Source: an uncultured Pelagibacteraceae bacterium (GTDB taxonomy: Bacteria > Pseudomonadota > Alphaproteobacteria > Pelagibacterales > Pelagibacteraceae). From it: DNA of 64,000 nucleotides. The notes below the pieces were generated by a model. The model saw only the letters and a program-made list of their open reading frames with translations. It was not told the DNA's origin and searched no databases. The stretch spans positions 1 through 64,000 of the forward strand of contig CACDII010000006.1 in the NCBI GenBank assembly GCA_902552985.1, written 5' to 3'. This document shows positions 39,454 to 48,412 of this stretch, in pieces. Position 1 is the stretch's first letter. Every line of letters begins with the position of its first letter. Made by a program: the position numbers and the translations under genes.

Positions 39454-41313
39454 TTATGAGGCTTCTTTTTTCTCTTTTTCATCATCAATAATATGATATA
39501 CGGGCGCCTTCTCCATAGTAAATTTACCAGTTTTTGGGTCTCGTCTTGACAATGTTAAGCAATGCCAATTTTCGTCATCCAATTTCATATAGTCGCCTCT
39601 ATAATAATATCCAGGCCAACGTGTTTCTTGTCTAAAAAGTGTATGTTCAGTTACACACTGTGATGTAAGTGTTCTGTGTTTTAATTCCCACGCTCTCATA
39701 AGCTGATGATAATCTTCAGCGCCAACATTTTCTAGATCTTCTTGTAGCCATTCTAGCAACTCTAGACCTTTTTTAAGTGTATTTTCATTTGTCATATAGT
39801 TATAAGTTATACCACCAACATACTCATCCATAATTTTTTGTAATCTTTGAAGACCTTGTATTGGAGATATATAACTAGGAGATACCGTCCCTCCTGTAAT
39901 TTCATTTCTTCCTACAGTATATGTTTCTAAAGGTTTAAATATAATTTTTTTGAAATCTTCACACTGTTTATCGCTTACTTTAATATCTTTTGCTTTTTTT
40001 TCTTCTATGTATTTTACAGCTGCTTTAGCTGCTAAACGTCCCTCTGTAAAAGAGCCTGATGAAAATTTATGTGCACTTCCTCCAACAGTGTCTCCAGCAC
40101 CAAATAAACCTTCTACTGTAGTCATTCTATTATAACCCCAGAAATATTCAGGAGGAGAAATATCTTCAGGACCACTAACCCATGCTCCAGAACAAGTTGC
40201 ATGAGAACCCATTACATAAGGTTCTGATGTAGTTAATTCTGGATTTGTATATTTAGGATCAATATTTTGCGATGCCCAAACCACTGCTTGTCCAACTGTC
40301 ATACCAAGAAAATTTTCCCACCCTACTGTTTCTAAATGTGGATCTTGGAATGCTTCTTTGGTAACCATATGTATTGGCCCGCCTCCTGCCATTACCTCTT
40401 GAATAAAAGCATGGTTTCTTAAACAGGTCGGTGTTGGGTGGTGATCTATATATTCGCCAACAAGTTTTTTAGTTTGTTCATACCATTTTTTTTCGTAATT
40501 CTCTCCATTTGCATTTTGAGTATAAGTTTTTAAATGTAAAAAATAAGCTCCTACTGGACCATAACCATCTTTAAATCTACAAAGAACAATTCTATTTTCC
40601 ATTTGAGTCATTTTAGCTCCAGCTGCAATTGGAAGAGCATAAGCTGAACCGTTGCTCCAAGGAGCATACCAAGTTCTTCCCATTCCTTCTCCAACAGCTC
40701 TAGGTTTAAAAATATGAGATGCACCACCAGCAGCAACTATTACAGTTTTTGCTCTGAATACGTAATAGTCCCCCGTTCTCATATTAAATCCAACAGCACC
40801 ACCTACTCTATTTTCTTTGGTTTCGTCCATAAGCAAATGAGTAATCATAATTCTGTTGTAAATCTTGTCAGCAGACTTTTTTGCAGCTTCAGCAACTATT
40901 GGTTTATAACTTTCTCCATGAATCATTATTTGCCATTTACCTTCACGTTGGTAACGTCCTGTTTGCTTATTTTTCATCATTGGAAGACCCCATTCATCAA
41001 ACATATGAACCGTTGAGTCTACGTGACGAGCCATATCATAACCAAGATCTTCTCTAACTAATCCCATCAAATCATTTCTAGCATAACGAACATGATCCTC
41101 TGGCTGATTTTCACCCCATTGCATTCCCATATAACAATTTATTGCATACAAACCTTGAGCAACCGCTCCACTTCTATCTATGTTAGCTTTTTCTACACAA
41201 ATAATTTTTAAATCTCTTCCCCAGTGCCTTGCCTCAAAAGTAGCTCCAGTTCCTGCCATGCCTCCGCCAACAACAAGAATATCACAATCTTCAAAAATAG
41301 TTTTTTTTGCCAT
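39454..41313 (-). CDS. aprA: Adenylylsulfate reductase subunit alpha
   Basis: The 619-residue FAD subunit of dissimilatory-type APS reductase. The FAD motif CDILVVGGGMAGTGATFEAR is near residue 9. The AprA-type segments RSGAVAQGLYAINCYMG near residue 48, EGRLAAKAAVKYI near residue 430, and the late TRWPGYYYRGDY are recognisable. In sulfur oxidisers the enzyme runs from sulfite plus AMP to APS. In this organism it is more likely a sulfite disposal route than sulfate respiration, since no dsr genes are present. The start overlaps the aprB stop by one base. Confidence 0.93.
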   Translation of the reverse strand: MAKKTIFEDCDILVVGGGMAGTGATFEARHWGRDLKIICVEKANIDRSGAVAQGLYAINCYMGMQWGENQPEDHVRYARNDLMGLVREDLGYDMARHVDSTVHMFDEWGLPMMKNKQTGRYQREGKWQIMIHGESYKPIVAEAAKKSADKIYNRIMITHLLMDETKENRVGGAVGFNMRTGDYYVFRAKTVIVAAGGASHIFKPRAVGEGMGRTWYAPWSNGSAYALPIAAGAKMTQMENRIVLCRFKDGYGPVGAYFLHLKTYTQNANGENYEKKWYEQTKKLVGEYIDHHPTPTCLRNHAFIQEVMAGGGPIHMVTKEAFQDPHLETVGWENFLGMTVGQAVVWASQNIDPKYTNPELTTSEPYVMGSHATCSGAWVSGPEDISPPEYFWGYNRMTTVEGLFGAGDTVGGSAHKFSSGSFTEGRLAAKAAVKYIEEKKAKDIKVSDKQCEDFKKIIFKPLETYTVGRNEITGGTVSPSYISPIQGLQRLQKIMDEYVGGITYNYMTNENTLKKGLELLEWLQEDLENVGAEDYHQLMRAWELKHRTLTSQCVTEHTLFRQETRWPGYYYRGDYMKLDDENWHCLTLSRRDPKTGKFTMEKAPVYHIIDDEKEKKEAS

Positions 41314-41783
41314 TAGTAATAAACACCTTTTTTGAATGCACTTTTTTCTACTTTTGGTAATTCTTTATTCGTATTCAAACCTTTAGGTTCATTATATAAA
41401 GTTTGAGAATTAATTTCCCCTTGGTTTGGTTTGTCTCCTTCTGCTAGTTTTGGTATAAATTTTCCCCAAGGTTTTGTTGTAATTGGAGAAACAAAATCTT
41501 TTACTGTTCCATTTCTGAATTTAATTTTCCAGGAAATAGTTCCTTTTTCTTCTTCTCTTCTAACTCTTACGCTGTGACCCATTGGTGCAAAATCTGCATA
41601 ACCACGAACATCAATTGCATGATTTGGACATGCCTTAACGCAAGAATAACATTCCCAACAAAAATTTGGCTCTATATTTTTTGCTCTTCTTATGGTTTCG
41701 TCAATATGCATTATATCAGAAGGACATATATCAACACAATGCCCACAACCATCGCAACGCGTCATATAAACAAAAGTTGACAT
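41313..41783 (-). CDS. aprB: Adenylylsulfate reductase subunit beta
   Basis: A 156-residue ferredoxin-like subunit with two 4Fe-4S clusters: CDGCGHCVDICPSDIM at residue 10 and CWECYSCVKACPNHAI near residue 42. It passes electrons between AprA and the membrane partner. The C-terminal half, which wraps around AprA, includes RFRNGTVKDFVSPI-like beta strands. It lies 28 bases after aprM and overlaps aprA by one base. Confidence 0.94.
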   Translation of the reverse strand: MSTFVYMTRCDGCGHCVDICPSDIMHIDETIRRAKNIEPNFCWECYSCVKACPNHAIDVRGYADFAPMGHSVRVRREEEKGTISWKIKFRNGTVKDFVSPITTKPWGKFIPKLAEGDKPNQGEINSQTLYNEPKGLNTNKELPKVEKSAFKKGVYY

Positions 41784-41811
41784 AATTTATTTTTTTCCTT
41801 TCAATATCATA

Positions 41812-42612
41812 TTAATAATGTTTTGGATCTTCTCTAGTTATACCTAATCCAAACTGTTTTGGGGCATCGGATTCAGGTGGCAAATTGTCTCTAGATCCAT
41901 CAGCCTCCGCTAGATTTTTTTGAATTGCCGCTCCTGGTTTATAAAACATGTGAGCAAATTTTGACCAATACACTCCTCCGAATAACACTAGATTAGAAAC
42001 AATATATAAAACTAAAAAAACTTTATCATCCCATCTATCATTTAAATTTAAAGATTGTAAATAAGACCAAATTAATCCAAATAACGATGATGCAATCAGT
42101 GCAAGTACAAATAAATCTGCTTTTATTATTCTATACCAAGGCTGTGCTTCTGAATAAACATCTACTCTTAAGAAAAACCAAAACCACCCTCCGCCTACAA
42201 CTGTCATGATTGCGCCAATGTGCCAAATCATTGGCCAAAATGTTGGAGTGATTGAAGAAGGATTTGAATAGCAAAATATCATTATAACTGAACCAAGCCA
42301 AAATAAAATTGTTCCATACATGCCAAGAAGATGAGCTACTCTTCTTTTTCCAGCACCTAACTCAGATGTAGTAGCTATATCACTTACTATTGTTTTTGAA
42401 ATTACAGTTATTTTTTCACCTGTACTTAAATTTTTTGTAGCAGATAATTTTGCTTTTTTAGCATTTTCAAAAAAATACTTAACATTTTTTTTATGAATAA
42501 TATCTAGAAGAGTCCCTACGGCAACCATCACAGCCATTAAAATAACAAATGATTGCATGAATATAGGAGATACCGTTCCTGATAAGACTGAAAATGGATT
42601 TAATGATAACAT
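41812..42612 (-). CDS. aprM: APS reductase membrane anchor (AprM)
   Basis: A 266-residue inner-membrane protein with about six helices. Upstream of aprB it fits AprM, the anchor found in some sulfite-oxidising lineages, including Pelagibacter, where it links AprAB to the quinone pool. Histidine-containing helices (AHLLGMYGTILFW, WPMIWHIGAIMTVVGG) could bind heme or quinone. The start is ATG 42612, six bases after AAGGGA; the longer frame would need a TTG at 42666. It ends at PKHY, with a hydrophilic, proline-rich tail. Confidence 0.82.
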   Translation of the reverse strand: MLSLNPFSVLSGTVSPIFMQSFVILMAVMVAVGTLLDIIHKKNVKYFFENAKKAKLSATKNLSTGEKITVISKTIVSDIATTSELGAGKRRVAHLLGMYGTILFWLGSVIMIFCYSNPSSITPTFWPMIWHIGAIMTVVGGGWFWFFLRVDVYSEAQPWYRIIKADLFVLALIASSLFGLIWSYLQSLNLNDRWDDKVFLVLYIVSNLVLFGGVYWSKFAHMFYKPGAAIQKNLAEADGSRDNLPPESDAPKQFGLGITREDPKHY

Positions 42613-42662
42613 ATTGCTTTTTCCCTTGTGATAAAAGTTTTTAGTATAGTTGTCTAAAGAGA

Positions 42663-43436
42663 TCAACCGTTATATCGTGGACAGTTCGTAACAGCTTTTG
42701 AGTAAATTTTTGATAAAATTCTATAATTTTTTAAACTTTTTCTTTTCCAGTGTGATTTTTCAATAGATTTTACAGAAACAACGCCTTTTCCTGAACCAAT
42801 AACTATAATTTCATCATACTCGTGTAGAGAATCGATTTTTATGTTTTTCTTTTTTATTTTTTTTAATTTATTCGAAAAAAATCTTAAAGTTGTTCCTTTA
42901 TAAAAATTGTTAATCGGTGAATATATTTTATTTTTTTTACAAAATAATAGATTAGAAGTTCCAGTTTCTAATATAGTCTTATTCTTATACAATGCTATAT
43001 CAAATTTTGTTGTATCCATTTTTTTTAGATGGAATAAAATTTTTTTGTACTTTAAATTTTTATATTCTGGGTCAATCCTTTTATAGTTAATCAATTTAAG
43101 ACTAAAATTTAACTTAGGTTTCAATTTTTTTCTTAACGAGATTGATATCATTTTATTATTTGATGCTACTCTTAATAAATGATCATATTTCCTTTTTTTA
43201 TTTATATTCATTTTAATTAGTTTAAGAATATTTTTTCTAATATTCATTTTATTAATTTTATAAATCTTTAAAGATTTAAATAAATTATTTATATGACTTT
43301 TAAAAAATAAAATTTTTGCTGGTTTACCTATGATTCTCATTGTAGTAAAAACTCCGTATGAGTTCCATAGATCGTTAAATTTTATTTCTTTAAGATCTTT
43401 ATGCCGATAGGATTTTTTTAATAATAATGTTGCCAT
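42663..43436 (-). CDS. pabC: Aminodeoxychorismate lyase-like (class IV aminotransferase fold)
   Basis: A 257-residue PLP enzyme of the class IV aminotransferase fold, which releases pyruvate from 4-amino-4-deoxychorismate to give p-aminobenzoate for folate. The N-terminal segment LWNSYGVFTTMRI matches the family's active-site strand (YGxFTTxR). A later ILETGTSNLLF segment corresponds to the ExxxxN motif that holds the cofactor, and YDEIIVIGSGKGVVSV lies near the end. The assignment is supported by adjacency to pabA and pabB; branched-chain or D-amino acid aminotransferase is the alternative. It overlaps pabA by 38 bases. Confidence 0.78.
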   Translation of the reverse strand: MATLLLKKSYRHKDLKEIKFNDLWNSYGVFTTMRIIGKPAKILFFKSHINNLFKSLKIYKINKMNIRKNILKLIKMNINKKRKYDHLLRVASNNKMISISLRKKLKPKLNFSLKLINYKRIDPEYKNLKYKKILFHLKKMDTTKFDIALYKNKTILETGTSNLLFCKKNKIYSPINNFYKGTTLRFFSNKLKKIKKKNIKIDSLHEYDEIIVIGSGKGVVSVKSIEKSHWKRKSLKNYRILSKIYSKAVTNCPRYNG

Positions 43437-43956
43437 TTTCTGTTAAAAAAGATTCTGGATGAAATTGAAAACCATATACACTATTTTTTTTATCTTCAAT
43501 AGCCATCGGAATATTTGATTTTAAACATCTCATCGTTATTTTTAAATTATTCGATTTATAGGGTTCGTATAATTTTAAAGAGTGATATCTGCCAACTTTA
43601 AATATTTTATTTTTTTTAAATAGTTTACTTTCTTTTGTTACTTTAACTTCTGATTGATAACCATGAAAAATATTTTTTTGTTGTACTATCTTGCCTTTTT
43701 CATTAAACAAAATTTGCTGATAACCTAAACATATTCCAATTATTTTTTTTTTTCCTTTATACTTTTTATAAATTTTTGATGTTAACGGGTAATCTTTTGG
43801 AGAACCTGGTCCCGGTGATAAAACAATAACGTTAGATTTATCTAATTTTTTTTTATCAATATTAAAAAAATTAGAACAATAAACTTTACTAAATTTTGAA
43901 AATTGATGAACAACATTCCAGGTGAAAGAGTCTTGATGATCTATTATATATATCAT
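43399..43956 (-). CDS. pabA: Aminodeoxychorismate/anthranilate synthase glutamine amidotransferase
   Basis: A 185-residue class I glutamine amidotransferase that supplies ammonia to PabB. The N-terminus IYIIDHQDSFTWNVVHQF is canonical; the nucleophile cysteine lies in IIGICLGYQQILF near residue 76; and the His-Glu pair in YGFQFHPESFLTENG near residue 165. The partner encoded next door is a PabB-type enzyme, so p-aminobenzoate synthesis is favoured; sharing with tryptophan synthesis cannot be excluded. It overlaps pabB by four bases. Confidence 0.88.
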   Translation of the reverse strand: MIYIIDHQDSFTWNVVHQFSKFSKVYCSNFFNIDKKKLDKSNVIVLSPGPGSPKDYPLTSKIYKKYKGKKKIIGICLGYQQILFNEKGKIVQQKNIFHGYQSEVKVTKESKLFKKNKIFKVGRYHSLKLYEPYKSNNLKITMRCLKSNIPMAIEDKKNSVYGFQFHPESFLTENGNIIIKKILSA

Positions 43957-45167
43957 TTGTATAATTCTAATAATGATTTTGCTTTAATAAAGTTTTCATT
44001 AAATTCTTTTTTTGGAGAACTGTCTAGTACTACTCCAGATGCCGCAGATATTTCAGAAATATTTTTATAGTTTAATATTGATCTTATAATTATATTGAAT
44101 CTCATATCTTGATTAAATTTTATATAACCAAAACTTCCAGTAAATATATTTCTATCTTCAATTTCTTGTTTGTTTAAAAGTTCTAATGTTCTAATTTTTG
44201 GACATCCAATAACTGAGCCTCCTGGCATCATTGACTTTATTATATTTTTAACTTTAGTTTTATTTTTCAATAATCCCTGAATTGTAGTTACATAATGAAA
44301 CAAATGTTTGTATTCTTCTACATATTTTTGTTTAGAAATTTTAACCGTCCCAGGTCTACATATTCTGGATAAATCACTTCTTTCCATATCCACAATCATA
44401 TTGTGTTCTTTCGTTTCCTTATCATTATTTTTAAAAAAATTAAGTGCTTTGATTTTATTAATATTTTTCTTTTTTTTTAAAGTACCTGCAATTGGCTTAG
44501 TAAAAATAGCATTTCCTTTTTTGTAAATTAATGTTTCTGGTGAACAACTAACTATAGAAAAATTTTTATCTCTGATCATAAAAGACTCTGGCGATGAATT
44601 TATCTTCATTAACTTCCAAAAAAAATTAATAGGGTTAATTTTTGATTTATTTTTATACTTTGTGCAAATTTTTATTTGGTAGGTTTCACCTTGTTTTATT
44701 TTTTTTGAAAATAAGTTAAATATTTTTTTATATTTTTTATAGTTAATGTTGATTTTAAATGGACTTAAAATTTGAGTTTTATTGAAGAATTTTTTAAAAT
44801 TTTTTTTTTTTATAGAACTAATTATTCTTATATTTTTTCTTATTTTAATTAATGTTTCCGGTTTATAAAATACCCCTTTATGAAAATTCAATTTTTTTTG
44901 ATTTTTGATATTAATCTTAAGTAAATTACAAAGTATTTCATAACCAAAAAAACCAATATACAAATCGGTTTCTTTTTTATTTTTTTTTTTATTAAATAAT
45001 TTAAAAAAATTATTTAAATTATTGTTTGTAAGTATTATTTTTTTTGAAAAGTCTGTATATAAATTATAACCATCTTTAACTTTGTATATAACTAAAGGCC
45101 GATCGGAATTATATAGTTCTTCCAGATAAGGACTAAATCTTAGTTTATGCTGATTGGAATCTTTCAA
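43953..45167 (-). CDS. pabB: Aminodeoxychorismate synthase component I
   Basis: A 404-residue chorismate-binding enzyme. The C-terminal catalytic domain shows RDKNFSIVSCSPETLIYKKG near residue 198, the KPIAGTLKKK segment (PIAGT motif) near residue 222, the MMPGGSVIGCPKIRTLELL stretch near residue 316, and the AASGVVLDSSPKKEFNE end. The PIAGT form (T versus the PIKGT lysine of PabB) deserves note: the lysine distinguishes PabB from TrpE in Escherichia coli, so TrpE-like activity is possible. The N-terminal domain is short and very lysine-rich. It overlaps the MFS gene by 23 bases. Confidence 0.82.
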   Translation of the reverse strand: MKDSNQHKLRFSPYLEELYNSDRPLVIYKVKDGYNLYTDFSKKIILTNNNLNNFFKLFNKKKNKKETDLYIGFFGYEILCNLLKINIKNQKKLNFHKGVFYKPETLIKIRKNIRIISSIKKKNFKKFFNKTQILSPFKININYKKYKKIFNLFSKKIKQGETYQIKICTKYKNKSKINPINFFWKLMKINSSPESFMIRDKNFSIVSCSPETLIYKKGNAIFTKPIAGTLKKKKNINKIKALNFFKNNDKETKEHNMIVDMERSDLSRICRPGTVKISKQKYVEEYKHLFHYVTTIQGLLKNKTKVKNIIKSMMPGGSVIGCPKIRTLELLNKQEIEDRNIFTGSFGYIKFNQDMRFNIIIRSILNYKNISEISAASGVVLDSSPKKEFNENFIKAKSLLELYK

Positions 45168-46365
45168 TTGCTTTCTCTTTTATAGGTAAATGTATCAAGG
45201 CAGCATACAAAGATAAAGCGATAGAAATGTACCAGGCATAATCAAGCGAACCATATAAATCATGAAATAAACCGCCTAGATAAGCACCAAGAAAAGATCC
45301 AACTTGATGGCTTAAAAAAACAAAACCATATAACAAAGATACATATTTAGTTCCAAAAATGTGTCCTACTATTCCACTTGTAGGTGGAACTGTTGATAAC
45401 CATAAATAACCAAATGTAGCTCCAAAAATTAATGCATTAATAACTGTTGCTGGCATAAATACAAAATACATTAATGAAAATCCCCTCAGCAAATAAATCG
45501 CACTTAATAATTTTTTTTTACTTATTCTTGTAGATAAATATCCGCTTGTTAAAGTTCCAAAAACATTGAATAAACCAATTAAAGCTAAAATTGCAGTTGC
45601 TGTCCAATCTTCAAGTCCTTTATCCCTTATATGCATTGGTATATGCGTTGCTACAAGTGCAATATGCCAACCACAAACAAAAAAGCCAAGTGTAAGGAAA
45701 TTAAAACTTTTATTGGAAAAAGCTTCTTTTAAAGCTTCTACAGCAGTTTGGTTATTAGCTGTTTCGGTATTAAATTTACCCATAGGTGTTGATAAAAATA
45801 ACGAGACGACTAAACCAATTAAAATCATTACTCCAAAAATAACTAAAGTTGTATTCCAACCAAATTCTAACAGTGCAAATCTTGTGTACATAGGAGATAT
45901 AAAATATCCAAAAGATCCAGCTGCTGTAACTATTCCTATTGCAATAGTTCTAGTATTTAATGGAAAATGTTTTGATACGATTGAAACTGGAATACTTATT
46001 GCAGTTGCCGCCAATCCAATTCCAATTAAAACTCCTAAATCGAAAGTAAACCAAAATCCTGTATTTGGTCCATAATTTAAAAAATAAATTCCAGCTAAAT
46101 AAAATAAAAAACCTATAAATACAGCAACTCTTCCACTAAATTTATCAGTAATTATTCCAAAAATTGGGCCAAATAGTCCCCAGAAAAATAACTGGATACC
46201 CATTGCAAAACCAAACTCTGTTTGGGTACAACCAAGATCAACCTCAAAGTCGAAAAAAAAAAGTCCGAAGGTTTGCCTTATCCCCAATGAAATTATAACT
46301 ACTAAACACGCTGATATTAAAGTAATCAGGGCAACTTTGTTAGGTATAAATTTTTCTGAACTCAT
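45145..46365 (-). CDS. MFS transporter, unknown substrate
   Basis: A 406-residue protein with 12 helices of the major facilitator superfamily. The loop 2-3 signature is visible as GPIFGIITDKFSGR near residue 61, and a related one after helix 8 as FGTLTSGYLSTRISKKKL. It resembles the monocarboxylate/oxalate-formate type (IRQTFGLFFFDFEVDLGCT at the start), but the substrate cannot be predicted. It overlaps metC by four bases (ATGA) and pabB by 23 bases, so all belong to one operon. Confidence 0.85.
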   Translation of the reverse strand: MSSEKFIPNKVALITLISACLVVIISLGIRQTFGLFFFDFEVDLGCTQTEFGFAMGIQLFFWGLFGPIFGIITDKFSGRVAVFIGFLFYLAGIYFLNYGPNTGFWFTFDLGVLIGIGLAATAISIPVSIVSKHFPLNTRTIAIGIVTAAGSFGYFISPMYTRFALLEFGWNTTLVIFGVMILIGLVVSLFLSTPMGKFNTETANNQTAVEALKEAFSNKSFNFLTLGFFVCGWHIALVATHIPMHIRDKGLEDWTATAILALIGLFNVFGTLTSGYLSTRISKKKLLSAIYLLRGFSLMYFVFMPATVINALIFGATFGYLWLSTVPPTSGIVGHIFGTKYVSLLYGFVFLSHQVGSFLGAYLGGLFHDLYGSLDYAWYISIALSLYAALIHLPIKEKAIERFQSA

Positions 46366-47537
46366 TTAATAAATTTTAAAGAACTTTTTAAATCTTGAAT
46401 TAAATCTTTTGGATCCTCAAGACCTATATGCAGTCTTACTAAATGTTCATTTTTTTCTAAACCTAAATATTTTCTGTTTCCTAGCTCTCTAAACTCTTGT
46501 TGTAGTGCAAGACTTTCAAATCCACCCCAGCTATAACCATATCCAAATAATTTCAATGAATTTACAAATTTAAGAACTGATTTTTTATTTTTTGCTTTAA
46601 TTTTTAAACCCATTAATCCAGAAGCTCCAGAATAATATTTATTCCACATTTTATAATTATATGATCCTTTTTTATACGGATATAAAAGTTTAACTTTTTT
46701 ATGCTTAGATAAAAAACTTGCAACTTTTTTAGCATTCTCTTGATGCTTGTCCAAACGAATATCTAATGTTCTTAGACCTCTTATAATAAGATAAGCATCG
46801 TCTGGTCCTAATCTTAAACCTGTAATTTTGTTTGCTCTTTCAACATATTTAAAAACTCTTTTATTAACTGCTAAACTTCCTCCCATAACATCAGAATGAC
46901 CAGAATAATATTTTGTTGCTGATACGATAGACATATCGAATCCTAATTTAATAGGTTTTAGAAAGTAAGGTGTGGCCCAAGTATTGTCTATTGCTGTAAA
47001 TAATTTATTTTTTTTTGCTATAGATACAATTTTTGACAAATCCTGAAATTCAAAAGAGTTGCTTCCTGGGCTTTCAACATAAATTAATTTTGTCTTTTTT
47101 GTAATTTTATTTTTTAATGTATTTAAATTATGCGGATCATAAAAAATTGTTTTAATTTTAAATGGTTTCAGAAAATCCTCTGTTAAAAGTCGCGTTGGGT
47201 AATAAACAGGATCCGCAACCAAAATTTCATCACCGGGTCTTACGATGCTAAAAATAGATAAAAAAACCGATCCAAAACCTGTTGGTGTCAAAAACACATG
47301 GTGACATTCTTCCATTTCTTTTAACATTTTTTGTAATATAAATGTTGTTGAAGTTCCCTGTCTTCCATAATCAAAATGTCCACCAGTTGGATTCTTCTTA
47401 CCTTTAGCTTGAGTTTTTCTAAGTTCATTCATAGTCTTAAAAATAATCGTTGATGCTCTAACCACTGGAGGGTTTACGGACTGGTTATAGTAATCTTTAG
47501 CTGTATGTTTTAAGAATGTTTTAAAAGATTTATCCAT
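46362..47537 (-). CDS. metC: Cystathionine beta-lyase
   Basis: A 391-residue PLP enzyme of the Cys/Met metabolism family. The PLP lysine is in SIVSATKYYSGHSDVMGGS near residue 208. Upstream are GRQGTSTTFILQKMLKEME near residue 54 and the SPGSNSFEFQDL segment near residue 153, which fit MetC rather than cystathionine gamma-synthase. It converts cystathionine to homocysteine, or degrades cysteine-like substrates. It heads the run metC-MFS-pabB-pabA-pabC. Confidence 0.85.
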   Translation of the reverse strand: MDKSFKTFLKHTAKDYYNQSVNPPVVRASTIIFKTMNELRKTQAKGKKNPTGGHFDYGRQGTSTTFILQKMLKEMEECHHVFLTPTGFGSVFLSIFSIVRPGDEILVADPVYYPTRLLTEDFLKPFKIKTIFYDPHNLNTLKNKITKKTKLIYVESPGSNSFEFQDLSKIVSIAKKNKLFTAIDNTWATPYFLKPIKLGFDMSIVSATKYYSGHSDVMGGSLAVNKRVFKYVERANKITGLRLGPDDAYLIIRGLRTLDIRLDKHQENAKKVASFLSKHKKVKLLYPYKKGSYNYKMWNKYYSGASGLMGLKIKAKNKKSVLKFVNSLKLFGYGYSWGGFESLALQQEFRELGNRKYLGLEKNEHLVRLHIGLEDPKDLIQDLKSSLKFIK

Positions 47538-47609
47538 AAAAAATTTGATATGTATTTATGAGAATGCTATATCCATTGTATATGTCAACAAAAAGAATCG
47601 AAAGAAAAT

Positions 47610-47693
47610 ATGGGATATCCAAAAAAACATAGAGGCCGAAGAAAAATGGGCTCAAAAAAGAGAAGAGCAAGAAAAAAGAATAAAAAAAAATAA
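47610..47693 (+). CDS. 27-residue highly basic peptide (candidate ribosome-associated)
   Basis: A short frame of 27 codons: it starts MGYPKKHRGRRKMGSKKRRA and ends RKKNKKK, so about two thirds of residues are Lys, Arg or His. It sits alone between the divergent metC start (73 bases away) and the membrane protein gene 12 bases downstream. The composition recalls tiny ribosomal proteins such as bTHX or COX24-like tails, but I do not recognise a match. GC content is locally higher than its surroundings. No strong ribosome binding site is visible. Confidence 0.45.
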   Translation: MGYPKKHRGRRKMGSKKRRARKKNKKK

Positions 47694-47704
47694 TTCAGCT
47701 TTAA

Positions 47705-48412
47705 ATGGATAATATTTTAAAAGTAAAATCCATAAGCATCTGGATATTTATAGTTCCTTTTTTTGCAGTTAACGCTTGTCTAATTCTAATCACTAATTTT
47801 CACGATTTATTTCCTAATAGAGGAGATATTCTTCATAACACAATTCCATATATCGATGGTGGAGCATCAATAAGTAGAACAGCTAGAGTATTTCCTACTT
47901 ATTTAATTTTTAAACCAGCAATGTTTTTAACTTCTTATCTATTGATTAAATATTGGCTTTTTAACAAAGCAATTATTCAAGAAATAAATGGCGATCATAA
48001 AAATATAAAAAAATTTGTATTTTTTGGTGTTGGTTCTGCAATATGTTTGGTGCTTCATTCAATTTTTTTAGGGATTAAATTTGATTATGATTTATATAAA
48101 TTATTCCGAAGAGTTATTATGCTTCTTTTCATAATTTTTGAAATTGTAGCTCAAGCTTATTTAGTTTCAGCACTATATTCGCTTAGAGGAAAATTATTAA
48201 ATTTTATAAATCCTAAAATACTTAAGCTTAAGATTATTTTAGTATCAAGTCTAATTATTGTTGCTGTAATTAGTATTCCTATAATAAGCTTACCTGGAAA
48301 TGATTTCTTAGGCTTTAATCTTAAGTTTTTTAAACATGCCTTAGAATGGGACTATTTCTTAGGTGTAATTTCTTTTTATTTGTTAACTTTTTTTATGTGG
48401 AAAAAAAATTAA
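47705..48412 (+). CDS. Six-helix membrane protein, possibly Frag1/DRAM-like
   Basis: A 235-residue membrane protein with six predicted helices. The first extracytoplasmic loop contains [18 protein letters not shown], and the following helix [16 protein letters not shown]. The arrangement (helix, long loop with a Y-I-D-G-G-like motif, five helices) is reminiscent of the Frag1/DRAM/Sfk1 family, but I am not confident. It ends with the convergent mnmA gene, overlapping by four bases. Confidence 0.7.
   Translation: MDNILKVKSISIWIFIVPFFAVNACLILITNFHDLFPNRGDILHNTIPYIDGGASISRTARVFPTYLIFKPAMFLTSYLLIKYWLFNKAIIQEINGDHKNIKKFVFFGVGSAICLVLHSIFLGIKFDYDLYKLFRRVIMLLFIIFEIVAQAYLVSALYSLRGKLLNFINPKILKLKIILVSSLIIVAVISIPIISLPGNDFLGFNLKFFKHALEWDYFLGVISFYLLTFFMWKKN

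Noticed and set aside
39454-42612. Reading the apr genes as dissimilatory sulfate reduction
   Set aside because: No dsr genes are visible; the AprM type and the neighbouring sulfite-producing enzymes favour sulfite oxidation.
42613-42666. TTG-initiated longer form of AprM
   Set aside because: It needs a rare start, whereas ATG 42612 has an AAGGGA site at good distance.
45566-46075. 169-codon plus-strand frame inside the MFS gene
   Set aside because: Antisense to a membrane transporter whose frame and overlaps fit the operon; composition is that of a shadow.
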